Positions 15,524-23,540 of a DNA stretch of 64,000 nucleotides are shown piece by piece. Position 1 is the first letter of the stretch; each line of letters begins with the position of its first letter. This stretch comes from Bordetella parapertussis (lineage in GTDB: Bacteria; Pseudomonadota; Gammaproteobacteria; Burkholderiales; Burkholderiaceae_D), in NCBI GenBank assembly GCA_945866125.1, contig CAMBFZ010000006.1, forward strand, positions 1-64,000, given 5' to 3'. Under the pieces are notes generated by a model. It was given only the letters and a program-made list of their open reading frames with translations. It was not told where the DNA came from and made no database searches. Position numbers and translations under genes: made by a program.

Positions 15524-16309
15524 ATGAATGCGTCTTCCTTTCGTCTGCCCGAATTAAGTGTGCGCTTCGTGCCTGTGTGGCAGCGCAATTTCCTGGTCTG
15601 GAAAAAACTCGCGATCGCTAGCGTATTGGGCAACGTCGCCGAGCCCCTCATTACCCTAATCGCGTTTGGCTACGGGTTGGGCAGTTTGCTCAAAGAGATT
15701 AATGGTGTGCCATACATTGCGTTTCTGGCGAGCGGATCGATCTGTATGTCGGTCATGATGGCGTCCTCGTTTGAGGCGCTCTACTCGGCCTTCTCGCGCA
15801 TGCATGTGCAGAAAACCTGGGAAGCCCTTCTGAATACGCCGCTGGCGCTTGACGATATTGTGCTGGCTGAAATGCTGTGGGCTGCGACCAAATCGCTGAT
15901 CTCCGGCATGGCGATTCTGGCGGTACTGTTTGGCCTTGGCATCGGCTTGCATCCGACGACCTTGCTGGTGCCTCCTTTGCTTTTTATTATCGGCATGACG
16001 TTTGCGTCCATTGCGTTAATCGTTAACGCGCTGGCGAAAGCCTATGATTTTTTTACGTACTATTTCACGCTTGTGCTCACCCCGATGATTTTTCTCTCGG
16101 GCGTTTATTACCCAAGCACCCAGTTGCCAGATTGGCTGCAGACACTGGCAGCGTTGCTGCCGCTGAGTGCCGCTGTGGATCTTGTGCGACCATTATTGCT
16201 GGGGCAAATGCCCGAGAGTCCGGCCTTGAAGCTTGCTGCGTTGCTTGCGTATGGCGCAACCGGCTTTTATTTAGCGTTAGTGCTGACTCGTCGCCGACTT
16301 CTTAAATAA
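15524..16309 (+). CDS. ABC-2 type permease, NodJ-like
   Basis: A 261-residue integral membrane protein with about six hydrophobic segments and the ABC-2 permease layout. Sequence such as VWQRNFLVWKKLAIASVLGNVAEPLI and YPSTQLPDWLQTLAALLPLSAAVDLVRPL is typical of the NodJ group. It follows the ATPase by 4 nt, so the two form an exporter. In rhizobia NodIJ exports lipochitooligosaccharides; related pairs are widespread in betaproteobacteria without nodulation, and the real cargo here cannot be inferred. Confidence 0.87.
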   Translation: MNASSFRLPELSVRFVPVWQRNFLVWKKLAIASVLGNVAEPLITLIAFGYGLGSLLKEINGVPYIAFLASGSICMSVMMASSFEALYSAFSRMHVQKTWEALLNTPLALDDIVLAEMLWAATKSLISGMAILAVLFGLGIGLHPTTLLVPPLLFIIGMTFASIALIVNALAKAYDFFTYYFTLVLTPMIFLSGVYYPSTQLPDWLQTLAALLPLSAAVDLVRPLLLGQMPESPALKLAALLAYGATGFYLALVLTRRRLLK

Positions 16310-16322
16310 ACCGACCTCCCTC

Positions 16323-16655
16323 ATGGAACAAGTCCTGCTCGTCATGACCAATCTGCCAGATCTGCAGAGCGCGAAAGCATTAGCGCGCGCTTTAGTGGAA
16401 GCCCGGCTGGCCGCCTGCGTGAATATTTTGCCCGGCGTGCAGTCCGTCTACCACTGGCAAGGACAGATCGAAGAAGCTGTTGAAATTACATTGCACATCA
16501 AGACAACACAAGGGCGTTATCAGCAAGTGCAGCACGCGATCCTAGCAGTCCATCCCTATGAATTGCCAGAAATTATCGTCATCCCAGTTAGCGCAGGCCA
16601 TGCACCCTATCTGCATTGGGTCTCTAGTGAAACCGCACAGGATAGTCATGTATAA
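16323..16655 (+). CDS. cutA: Divalent-cation tolerance protein CutA
   Basis: A 110-residue cytoplasmic trimer-forming protein of the CutA1 family. The segments ARALVEARLAACVNILPGVQSVYHWQGQIEE and HPYELPEIIVIPV are diagnostic. CutA was linked to copper tolerance in E. coli, though its exact biochemical role is unsettled. The last 8 nt overlap the start of dsbD, and in E. coli cutA and dsbD are also adjacent, so coupling of the two is conserved. Confidence 0.95.
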   Translation: MEQVLLVMTNLPDLQSAKALARALVEARLAACVNILPGVQSVYHWQGQIEEAVEITLHIKTTQGRYQQVQHAILAVHPYELPEIIVIPVSAGHAPYLHWVSSETAQDSHV

Positions 16656-18426
16656 ACGAACCATCTCGCTGCGTGCATTACTCTTTGCGTGGTTTGCCGC
16701 ACTCATCACTTTTGTGTTGCCCGGTTCGGTATGTGCCGAGCAAGACTATCTTCAGCCGGAAGCGGCGTTCCGGTTCAGCGCCCGCATGTCTGATCCGACA
16801 ACCATCGAAGTTCGTTATCAAATCGCCGAAGGCTACTACCTTTACCGCGAGCGGCTCTCCTTCAGCGCCGAAGGCGCCAAGTTAGGGGAACCTGCCATAC
16901 CGCCCGGTAAGATTAAATTCGATCAGACTTTTAATAAAAACGTAGAAACCTTCCGCAACGAGCTTCTCATCACACTACCCGTTGAGGCCAAGGCGAGTTT
17001 CACATTTAAGGCAGTCAGTCAGGGATGTGCTGATCGCGGTTTGTGTTACTCCCCAATGGAGTCAATCGCGCCGCTCTCTCCAAATGGAAGCAGTTTGCCA
17101 AGTGCAGTCGGATCGGCCCCTATCCTGACCGCAATTCCGGCAATCCGCATTGACAATCCCGAGAGCGAAATGGGGCACATCGAAGCATCGCTGGCCAGCG
17201 GACGGCTGCTATTAATTTTGCCGCTGTTTTTCCTGCTGGGGCTGGGCTTATCTTTGACGCCCTGTGTGCTACCGATGGTGCCTATTCTGTCCTTCATTAT
17301 TGTCGGTGAAGGCACGCGTACAAGTCGTCAGCGCGGTTTTGTTTTATCGCTCGCTTATTCGCTCGGTATGGCGATGGTGTATACCGCGCTTGGTGTGGCC
17401 GCCGGTCTCATCGGCGAAGGGCTTTCCGCATCACTGCAGAGTCCGGTGGTCTTGGGCAGCTTTGCCGCGATCATTGCGCTACTGTCCTTATCGATGTTTG
17501 GCGTCTACCAATTGCAAGTGCCCGCGGCAGTACAGTTAATCCTCACCCGTCTGTCAGAGCGCCAGCGTGCCGGCAAGCTAGTTGGCGTATTCATCATGGG
17601 TGCAGTGTCGGCACTAATTGTTGGCCCGTGTGTTGCAGCACCCTTGGCGGGTGCGCTGGTGTACATCAGTCAGACGCGTGATGTTCTCATTGGTGGCAGT
17701 GCACTCTTTGCGATGGCTGTTGGCATGAGTGTACCGTTACTATTGGTCGGATTGTCTGCAGGGACGTTGCTGCCGCGTGCAGGTAGTTGGATGGACGCTG
17801 TCAAACCTTTTTTTGGTGTGCTCATGCTGGCACTCGCATTGTGGATGATCGCGTCGCTGATTCCCGCAGTTGTGCTCATGCTCGGTTGGGGCGTGCTTGG
17901 ATTGGGTTACGGTGCATTCCTCATCGCGTCAAAAAAATGGGGTGTTCCTGCCAAAGCCTTAGGGTTGGTATTTGTACTGCTAGGATTGCTTCAACTTGGA
18001 GGTCTCGCTAGTGGCGGTCGGGACGCTTGGGCACCACTGGCGCATTTATCAGGCACGGCGCAGGGTAAGGTTAAATTTTCCCGTGTCAAAACGTTGGCCG
18101 ATCTCGATAACGCGATCCGCGCCGCGCATGGTCGCCCGGTGATGCTCGATTTTTATGCGGACTGGTGCGTCTCCTGCATTGAGATGGAAAAACTCACCTT
18201 CACCAATGAAAAAGTAGCCAAAGCGATGGATAAATTTTTATTGATCCAAGTCGACGTAACTGCGAATGATGCCGATGACAAGGCACTGCTCAAGCGCTTT
18301 GGATTATTTGGTCCGCCTGGAATTATTTTTTTCGATCAGGCTGGCAATGAGATACCAAGCGCTCGGGTAATTGGCTTCCAGGCTCCCGAGCGTTTTCTAC
18401 AGTCGTTGAACGGCGCTCTGAACTAA
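16648..18426 (+). CDS. dsbD: Thiol:disulfide interchange protein DsbD
   Basis: A 592-residue inner-membrane electron carrier that moves thioredoxin electrons to the periplasm, serving DsbC/DsbG and cytochrome c maturation. A signal peptide ends near residue 30 (VCA). The periplasmic alpha domain has Cys127 and Cys133; the membrane domain (about 185-450) has Cys206 (TPCVLP) and Cys328 (VGPCVAAP); the C-terminal thioredoxin domain has CVSC at 507-510. All six redox cysteines are present. I chose the ATG at 16648, overlapping cutA by 8 nt, because it opens directly into the signal peptide. Confidence 0.95.
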   Translation: MYKRTISLRALLFAWFAALITFVLPGSVCAEQDYLQPEAAFRFSARMSDPTTIEVRYQIAEGYYLYRERLSFSAEGAKLGEPAIPPGKIKFDQTFNKNVETFRNELLITLPVEAKASFTFKAVSQGCADRGLCYSPMESIAPLSPNGSSLPSAVGSAPILTAIPAIRIDNPESEMGHIEASLASGRLLLILPLFFLLGLGLSLTPCVLPMVPILSFIIVGEGTRTSRQRGFVLSLAYSLGMAMVYTALGVAAGLIGEGLSASLQSPVVLGSFAAIIALLSLSMFGVYQLQVPAAVQLILTRLSERQRAGKLVGVFIMGAVSALIVGPCVAAPLAGALVYISQTRDVLIGGSALFAMAVGMSVPLLLVGLSAGTLLPRAGSWMDAVKPFFGVLMLALALWMIASLIPAVVLMLGWGVLGLGYGAFLIASKKWGVPAKALGLVFVLLGLLQLGGLASGGRDAWAPLAHLSGTAQGKVKFSRVKTLADLDNAIRAAHGRPVMLDFYADWCVSCIEMEKLTFTNEKVAKAMDKFLLIQVDVTANDADDKALLKRFGLFGPPGIIFFDQAGNEIPSARVIGFQAPERFLQSLNGALN

Positions 18427-18434
18427 TGCGGTGC

Positions 18435-18458
18435 GCGGATGGCGCAGAGGCCATCCGC
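18435..18458 (+). other. Hairpin between convergent dsbD and hemB
   Basis: GCGGATGGC (18435-18443) pairs with GCCATCCGC (18450-18458) over 9 bp with a 6-nt loop. It sits between the convergent dsbD and hemB stops and could end transcription from either side, but neither strand carries a T run, so intrinsic termination is doubtful. Confidence 0.4.
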
Positions 18459-18468
18459 TAGCGATAAA

Positions 18469-19479
18469 TCATTTCAGATGCCGTGCAATATCCCGCGCAA
18501 AATAAGTGAGTACGCCGTCAGCACCAGCGCGTTTGAAGCACAGTATCGCCTCCATCATGGTCTTGTCGTGATCAAGCCACCCGTTTTGTGCGGCCGCTTT
18601 GATCATCGCGTATTCGCCGCTGACCTGATAGGCGAAGGTCGGTAGCTTGAATTCTTCTTTTACGCGCCGCACGATATCCAGATACGGCATCCCCGGCTTG
18701 ACCATCACCATGTCGGCCCCTTCGGCGATATCCAATGCCACTTCGCGCAATGCCTCGTCGCTATTAGCCGGATCCATCTGGTAGGTCTCTTTGCTGCCCT
18801 TGCCGAGATTGGTTGCCGAGCCAACTGCGTCGCGAAACGGACCATAAAATGCCGACGCATACTTTGCTGAATAAGCCATGATGCGCGTGTGTATAAAATG
18901 CTCCGCTTCGAGTGCGCTGCGGATAGCGCCAATCCGGCCATCCATCATGTCGGATGGCGCAACGATGTCGACACCCGCGGCAGCCTGTATTAGCGACTGT
19001 TTTATTAATAGATCGATCGTCACATCATTGATGACATAGCCTTGCGCATCGAGTACACCGTCCTGTCCATGACTGGTGTAAGGATCAAGCGCGACGTCAG
19101 TCAAAATGCCGAGCTCGGGGAAGCGCGTCTTCAACGCACGTACCGCCCGCGGCACTAAGCCTTGTGGGTTGGTTGCCTCAATGCCGTCCGGCGTTTTGAG
19201 TTCCTTGTCAATCACGGGGAATAGTGCCAGCACCGGAATGCCAAGATTCACGCAATCTTCTGCCACCGCAAGCAGCAAGTCGACCGAGACGCGTTCTACA
19301 CCCGGCATTGAAGACACTGCTTCGCGCCGATTCTCTCCATCCAGAATAAATACCGGATAGATCAAGTCAGATGCAGTAATCGTGTTCTCGCGCATCATCG
19401 CGCGCGAGAAAGGATCTTTGCGCATACGACGCATCCGGATAGCAGGAAACTGAGCAGACGGGTGTGATTGAGTAGACAT
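18469..19479 (-). CDS. hemB: Delta-aminolevulinic acid dehydratase (porphobilinogen synthase)
   Basis: A 336-residue enzyme that condenses two 5-aminolevulinate molecules to porphobilinogen in heme synthesis. The two active-site lysines are Lys206 (YSAKYASAFYGPF) and Lys261 (MVKPGMPYLD). Where zinc-type enzymes carry a cysteine triad, this protein reads TDVALDPYTSHGQDG with no cysteine, so it belongs to the magnesium-dependent class. The ATG at 19479 is preferred over a TTG two codons upstream. A terminator-like hairpin with T7 lies just before the start, an arrangement that suggests leader control. Confidence 0.96.
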   Translation of the reverse strand: MSTQSHPSAQFPAIRMRRMRKDPFSRAMMRENTITASDLIYPVFILDGENRREAVSSMPGVERVSVDLLLAVAEDCVNLGIPVLALFPVIDKELKTPDGIEATNPQGLVPRAVRALKTRFPELGILTDVALDPYTSHGQDGVLDAQGYVINDVTIDLLIKQSLIQAAAGVDIVAPSDMMDGRIGAIRSALEAEHFIHTRIMAYSAKYASAFYGPFRDAVGSATNLGKGSKETYQMDPANSDEALREVALDIAEGADMVMVKPGMPYLDIVRRVKEEFKLPTFAYQVSGEYAMIKAAAQNGWLDHDKTMMEAILCFKRAGADGVLTYFARDIARHLK

Positions 19480-19493
19480 AAACAAGGCTTTCG

Positions 19494-19520
19494 AAAAAAA
19501 CCTGCGGGTCGATCCCGCAG
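19494..19520 (-). terminator. Intrinsic terminator immediately upstream of hemB
   Basis: On the minus strand CTGCGGG, loop ATCGA, CCCGCAG (plus 19520-19502) is followed by G and seven T residues (19500-19494). The T run ends 14 nt before the hemB ATG. It would stop transcription coming from engB or from a leader promoter right before hemB, which fits an attenuator or the 3' end of a small RNA. Confidence 0.75.
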
Positions 19521-19664
19521 AAACAAAAGGATGAAACTTTCAGACTTCACCGCTATCAGATAAACGGGTGAATGCTCACCTCCCGCTTCTCCTCCCTGAG
19601 CGGGGCCGCGACGCTGGATTGCGGAACGGCGTTAGGCCCTGGAGACCTTCCCCTTTCTCCAGGG
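19521..19664 (-). promoter_or_regulatory. Structured region upstream of hemB, candidate leader or small RNA
   Basis: About 145 nt between engB and the hemB-proximal terminator, read on the minus strand. In order it can form a CCCTGGAGA/TCTCCAGGG stem, a CCCGCT/AGCGGG hairpin, and GGTGA-GCAT-TCACC. The TTCACC segment (plus 19567-19572) can instead pair with a second GGTGAA (plus 19546-19551) further downstream, so two folds compete. No family could be assigned by eye; 6S-like or riboswitch identity is untested. A plus-strand small RNA is also possible, since a plus-strand terminator ends the region. Confidence 0.4.
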
Positions 19665-19671
19665 TTTTTTT
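19637..19671 (+). terminator. Plus-strand intrinsic terminator next to the engB stop
   Basis: CCCTGGAGA (19637-19645) pairs with TCTCCAGGG (19656-19664), followed by seven T residues (19665-19671) on the plus strand. Both flanking genes are on the minus strand, so this would end a plus-strand transcript that has no annotated gene. It either blocks antisense transcription into engB or marks the end of an unknown plus-strand RNA. Confidence 0.7.
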
Positions 19672-20377
19672 ACTGCAGCGTCGCGTCGTTGATGGTCGCT
19701 TTGATCGACTCCGGCTCTGCTAGGCCGAGCAAACTGCAGATACGTGCATCGGCTTCTTCCAGTCCGACGCGTTTTAATGCGGAAAACAGCTGGACTGAAA
19801 ATGCCAGTGGCGCGCCAGACCCGTCAACATAGCTCGAGAGCACGGTCTCTGCAAGTCGCAATGCGGCAGTCGACTCGCTGCGGTTTAATTTATCCGCCTT
19901 ACTCAAAAGGCAATGAATTGGCTTGCCCGTGGGAGCAAACCACTCCAGCATCTCCACATCAAGCGCAGTAAAGGGGCGTCGCGCGTCCATGATCAGCACC
20001 AGAGCGGCGAGCTGTTCTCGCATTTGTACATAGCGCCCCAGCAGATCCTGCCAGTGATGCTTAGCCGTGCCAGATACTTCCGCATAGCCATAGCCGGGTA
20101 AATCGACCAGAAAAGCGCGTATCTCATCGACCTTGGTCGGATCTTTGCGATGCTGGCCCACATGCGCCCCGCCTAGCGAAAAGTAATTGATGTGCTGGGT
20201 TCTGCCCGGCGTTTTCGATGCGAAGGCAAGCTTTTTCTGGTTACATAAAAGATTAATTGCCGTCGATTTACCCGCATTTGAGCGGCCGGCAAAAGCAATC
20301 TCGGGTACTTTATAATTTGGCAAATCGCCCAGATGATTAACCGTCGTGAAAAAGCGGGCTTGCCAGAGAAGGGACAT
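19670..20377 (-). CDS. engB: Ribosome biogenesis GTPase EngB/YsxC/YihA
   Basis: A 235-residue GTPase needed for late 50S assembly and, in bacteria tested, essential for growth. G1 is GRSNAGKST, G3 is DLPGYGYAEV and G4 is SKADK. I start at the ATG at 20377 (MSLLWQARFFTTVNHLGDLP), which matches the family N-terminus; the open frame extends 41 codons further upstream but with low-complexity, non-conserved residues. It is transcribed toward hemB and divergently from the cytochrome c4 gene. Confidence 0.93.
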   Translation of the reverse strand: MSLLWQARFFTTVNHLGDLPNYKVPEIAFAGRSNAGKSTAINLLCNQKKLAFASKTPGRTQHINYFSLGGAHVGQHRKDPTKVDEIRAFLVDLPGYGYAEVSGTAKHHWQDLLGRYVQMREQLAALVLIMDARRPFTALDVEMLEWFAPTGKPIHCLLSKADKLNRSESTAALRLAETVLSSYVDGSGAPLAFSVQLFSALKRVGLEEADARICSLLGLAEPESIKATINDATLQ

Positions 20378-20528
20378 AGATGGGGCGGGGGGAGACCGGG
20401 CAGCAAAAGTAAGGGCCCTATTGTAGTACAATGCAAGGCTAATATTGAACGCAAAAGGGACGCAGGTCCCTTGTCCCAAATTGGACGCGCAACATGGCAA
20501 AATCTACTATCAAGTTCAGGGTGTTTGA

Positions 20529-21188
20529 ATGAAACATGTTCTCCCGTCGTTCGTGAAATTTATTTTAATCGCACTCATTTCCTGCGCCCAGCTGGCGTAT
20601 GCCAATGAAGAAAAAGTGCAGCCGAAAGCTGATCCTGCCAAAGGCAGCACGCTCTACGCCGGTGGTGATCCTGCCCGTGGCGTAATGGCTTGCGTGGCTT
20701 GCCACGGTGCGGCTGGTAATTCATCCATCACCCAAAACCCCAAGTTGGCGGGTCAGCACCAGGCTTATCTGCAAAAACAGCTCTATCAGTTCAGGGAGCC
20801 TGTCCGTAACAATGCGATCATGACGGCGATTGCAAAAGCCCTGACCGATGACGACATTCGTAATGTGACGGCATTCTTGGCAGATCAAAAACCTGCCCCC
20901 GGCGCGGCGCATAACAAAGACACCGTCGAAATCGGCAAAAAAATCTACCGCGCGGGTATCGCTGAGAAAAACGTGCCCGCGTGCGCAGGATGTCATAGCC
21001 CGAATGGTGCAGGTATCCCGGCCCAATATGCTCGGGTGGCGGGTCAGCATCAAGATTACACGGTGGCGCAGCTAACAAACTTCCGCACCGGTACGCGCAG
21101 CAACAGTGCTCAGATGACCGCTATTGGCAAGCGCTTATCCGATGAAGAAATGCAAGCGGTCGCCGATTACATTGCCGGTCTCAAGTAA
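20529..21188 (+). CDS. Diheme cytochrome c4
   Basis: A 219-residue periplasmic diheme c-type cytochrome. A signal peptide covers about residues 1-25 (ends AYA). Two heme sites occur: CVACH at 55-59 and CAGCH at 152-156, in two similar domains each followed by PKLAGQHQAYL or ARVAGQHQDYT. Conserved methionines (NAIMTAIAKAL, SAQMTAIGKRL) are likely axial ligands. Cytochromes c4 carry electrons from bc1 to terminal oxidases. It lies upstream of its own maturation genes resB-ccsB and is followed by a strong terminator. Confidence 0.94.
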   Translation: MKHVLPSFVKFILIALISCAQLAYANEEKVQPKADPAKGSTLYAGGDPARGVMACVACHGAAGNSSITQNPKLAGQHQAYLQKQLYQFREPVRNNAIMTAIAKALTDDDIRNVTAFLADQKPAPGAAHNKDTVEIGKKIYRAGIAEKNVPACAGCHSPNGAGIPAQYARVAGQHQDYTVAQLTNFRTGTRSNSAQMTAIGKRLSDEEMQAVADYIAGLK

Positions 21189-21270
21189 GCTTTTACGGTT
21201 AGTAAAAGCGGTACGCAGCTGGCACTAAAAAATAACAATAAATTTCAGACGAAGACCTTAAGCACTTACG

Positions 21271-21302
21271 GGGGTGGCCACTAGGCCGCCCCTTTTGTTT
21301 TT
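21271..21302 (+). terminator. Intrinsic terminator after the cytochrome c4 gene
   Basis: GGGGTGGCC (21271-21279) pairs with GGCCGCCCC (21284-21292) with one G-U pair and loop ACTA, followed by TTTTGTTTTT. It ends 37 nt before the resB start, so resB probably has its own promoter or relies on read-through. Confidence 0.85.
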
Positions 21303-21338
21303 CGCGCAAGCGCTGTATGAACACACTGATAAATTCTG

Positions 21339-23444
21339 ATGAACACACACACTGAAGGCATCCTCGTTAATACGCGCAGCCGTTGGCTGACCGATCTCAT
21401 TGAGCTCCTCTCGTCGATGCGCTTTGCAATCAGCCTGTTGAGCGTGATTGCGATTGCCTCCGTGATTGGTACCGTTGTTACGCAAAACGAACCCCTATCG
21501 AATTACGTCAATCAATTCGGGCCATTCTGGTTTGAAATTTTTGCGCGTCTTTCGCTCTACGCTGTCTATTCCGCTTGGTGGTTCTTGCTGATCATGGCAT
21601 TTCTCGTCACATCGACTTCGCTGTGCATTGCCCGCAATGCACCGAGGATGATCGCTGACATGAAAAGCTGGCGCGAAAACGTACGTGAACAATCATTACG
21701 CAATTTTCATCATCATGCCGAATGGGTGATGCCGGTGAGTGTCGAGGCATTAGCGAAAGAATCGGCGCGCCGGGTTGCTGCCGATGGCTATCAGGTCAAG
21801 CTTGTTCAGAAAGACGGCGCAATTTTGGTGACTGCCAAGCAGGGTGCCGCGAACAAGCTTGGCTATATCTTTGCTCACAGCGCCATCGTCATCATTTGTA
21901 TAGGCGGCCTGCTTGATTCCACTATGCCGATTCGTGCTCAGGAATGGCTATTTGATAAAGAGCCTTTTATCGGTAATGGCGTCATTGCCGATATACCAGC
22001 CAAGCATCGGCTGGGCTTGGGTAACCCTGGCTTTCGTGGCAACACCCTAATTCCCGAAGGCGCCAGCAGCAACACCGCTATTATTCCGGCAGGTGAAGGC
22101 GTGCTGATTCAGGATTTGCCGATCACAATCAAGTTGCAAAAATTCGTGGTAGATTTTTATTCGACAGGCATGCCTAAATTATTTGCCAGCGACGTCATTG
22201 TCACAGACCATGAAACCGGCAAGAGCTTCCCGGCCACCATCAAGGTCAACGAACCGCTCCTTTACAAAGGCCTCGCCGTTTATCAGTCCAGCTTTGAAGA
22301 TGGTGGAAGTCGCCTGAAGTTGGCGGGCTACCCGATGCGGGGTGCCAATCATGCTGCGTTCAAGGTCGAAGGTGATGTCGGCAAAGCTACCCCCCTATTG
22401 GGCAGTAGCGGCGCTGAGTACACGATTGAATGGTCAGGTTTTCGGCTATTCAATGTCGAAAATATGAAGGCCAACAACGGGCAAGATGTCCGCGCGGTCA
22501 ATCCCGGGAAAAGCTTCAACGAGAATTTTTCTACTTCGCTCAACAAACAACTGGGCTCCGCCGCTAATGCTGAAAAAAGTAAAGACCTGAAAAACGTCGG
22601 GCCAAGTGTTCAGTACAAATTACGCGATAAAAATGGTCAGGCACGCGAATTCAGCAACTATATGTTGCCAGTCAAAGTCGACGGCAATGATGTTTTTCTC
22701 GCTGGGTTGCGTGACACCCCAGCCGAACGTTTTCGCTATCTGCGTATTCCGGCTGACGATAATGATTCCGTCGTTGAATGGATGCGTTTGCGCGCCGCGC
22801 TGCAGGATCCCGCACTTCGTGAAAAAGCTGCCCGGCGCTACGCCCAAAAAGCGCCGCTAACGTCGTCTTCCGGTGGCACCCTGCGCGAGCAACTTGAAAT
22901 GTCGGCGCTGCGTGGCATGACCGTATTCGCTGGCGATAAAGACGAATCCGGCTATCTTGCCATTGCCCGCTTTGTCGGCCGATTGCCTGAAGCAGACCGC
23001 GAAAAAGCAGCAGATATTTTCATGAAGATTTTAAATGGCAGCTTGTGGGAATTGTGGCAGGTCGCGCGCGAAAAAGAAGGATTACACGCTGTAGCAGCGG
23101 ACGAAAAACACGGCCGGTTTTTACAGCTTTCTACCAATGCGCTAGCTGATGCATTTTTTTATGACGCGCCAGTTTTTCTTCAGCTGCAGGGCTTCGATGA
23201 GGTCAAAGCCTCCGTTTTTCAAGTGACCCGCGCGCCTGGAAAAAACGTGGTTTACCTCGGCTGCCTGTTTTTGGTAATCGGTATATTTGCGATGCTTTAC
23301 ATACGCGAGCGACGCCTGTGGATTTGGGTGCGGCCACAAGCCGATGGTAGCGCGCAGGCGCTCATGGCGATGAGCACGCAACGTCGCACAATGGATTTTG
23401 ACAAAGAATTTGTTCGTCTGAAAACCCGGCTTGCGCAACGATAA
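21339..23444 (+). CDS. resB: Cytochrome c biogenesis protein ResB (System II)
   Basis: A 701-residue inner-membrane protein of the ResB/Ccs1 family, which with CcsA/CcsB exports and attaches heme to CxxCH apocytochromes. Hydrophobic segments occur near residues 25-48 (FAISLLSVIAIASVIGTVV), 75-95, about 180-200, and a last one near 640-660 (NVVYLGCLFLVIGIFAMLYI); a long periplasmic domain lies between the last two. The N-terminal LSSMRFAISLL segment is family-typical. It is followed by ccsB about 97 nt downstream. Confidence 0.93.
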   Translation: MNTHTEGILVNTRSRWLTDLIELLSSMRFAISLLSVIAIASVIGTVVTQNEPLSNYVNQFGPFWFEIFARLSLYAVYSAWWFLLIMAFLVTSTSLCIARNAPRMIADMKSWRENVREQSLRNFHHHAEWVMPVSVEALAKESARRVAADGYQVKLVQKDGAILVTAKQGAANKLGYIFAHSAIVIICIGGLLDSTMPIRAQEWLFDKEPFIGNGVIADIPAKHRLGLGNPGFRGNTLIPEGASSNTAIIPAGEGVLIQDLPITIKLQKFVVDFYSTGMPKLFASDVIVTDHETGKSFPATIKVNEPLLYKGLAVYQSSFEDGGSRLKLAGYPMRGANHAAFKVEGDVGKATPLLGSSGAEYTIEWSGFRLFNVENMKANNGQDVRAVNPGKSFNENFSTSLNKQLGSAANAEKSKDLKNVGPSVQYKLRDKNGQAREFSNYMLPVKVDGNDVFLAGLRDTPAERFRYLRIPADDNDSVVEWMRLRAALQDPALREKAARRYAQKAPLTSSSGGTLREQLEMSALRGMTVFAGDKDESGYLAIARFVGRLPEADREKAADIFMKILNGSLWELWQVAREKEGLHAVAADEKHGRFLQLSTNALADAFFYDAPVFLQLQGFDEVKASVFQVTRAPGKNVVYLGCLFLVIGIFAMLYIRERRLWIWVRPQADGSAQALMAMSTQRRTMDFDKEFVRLKTRLAQR

Positions 23445-23540
23445 ACACCGCCTATGCGGCTGCGATTGCCCGCGCTGCGGCAAACAAAGCCCTGCACTAT
23501 ACTAGCGCTCGCGCATCGCTGGCGCGCAAGGAGAAATAAA

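Noticed and set aside
19500..19671. Calling the engB-hemB interval 6S RNA or 4.5S RNA
   Set aside because: Length is near that of 6S RNA and GGTGAGCAT resembles part of it, but the long closing stem and central bubble could not be drawn, and the SRP RNA tetraloop motif is absent; left as unassigned.
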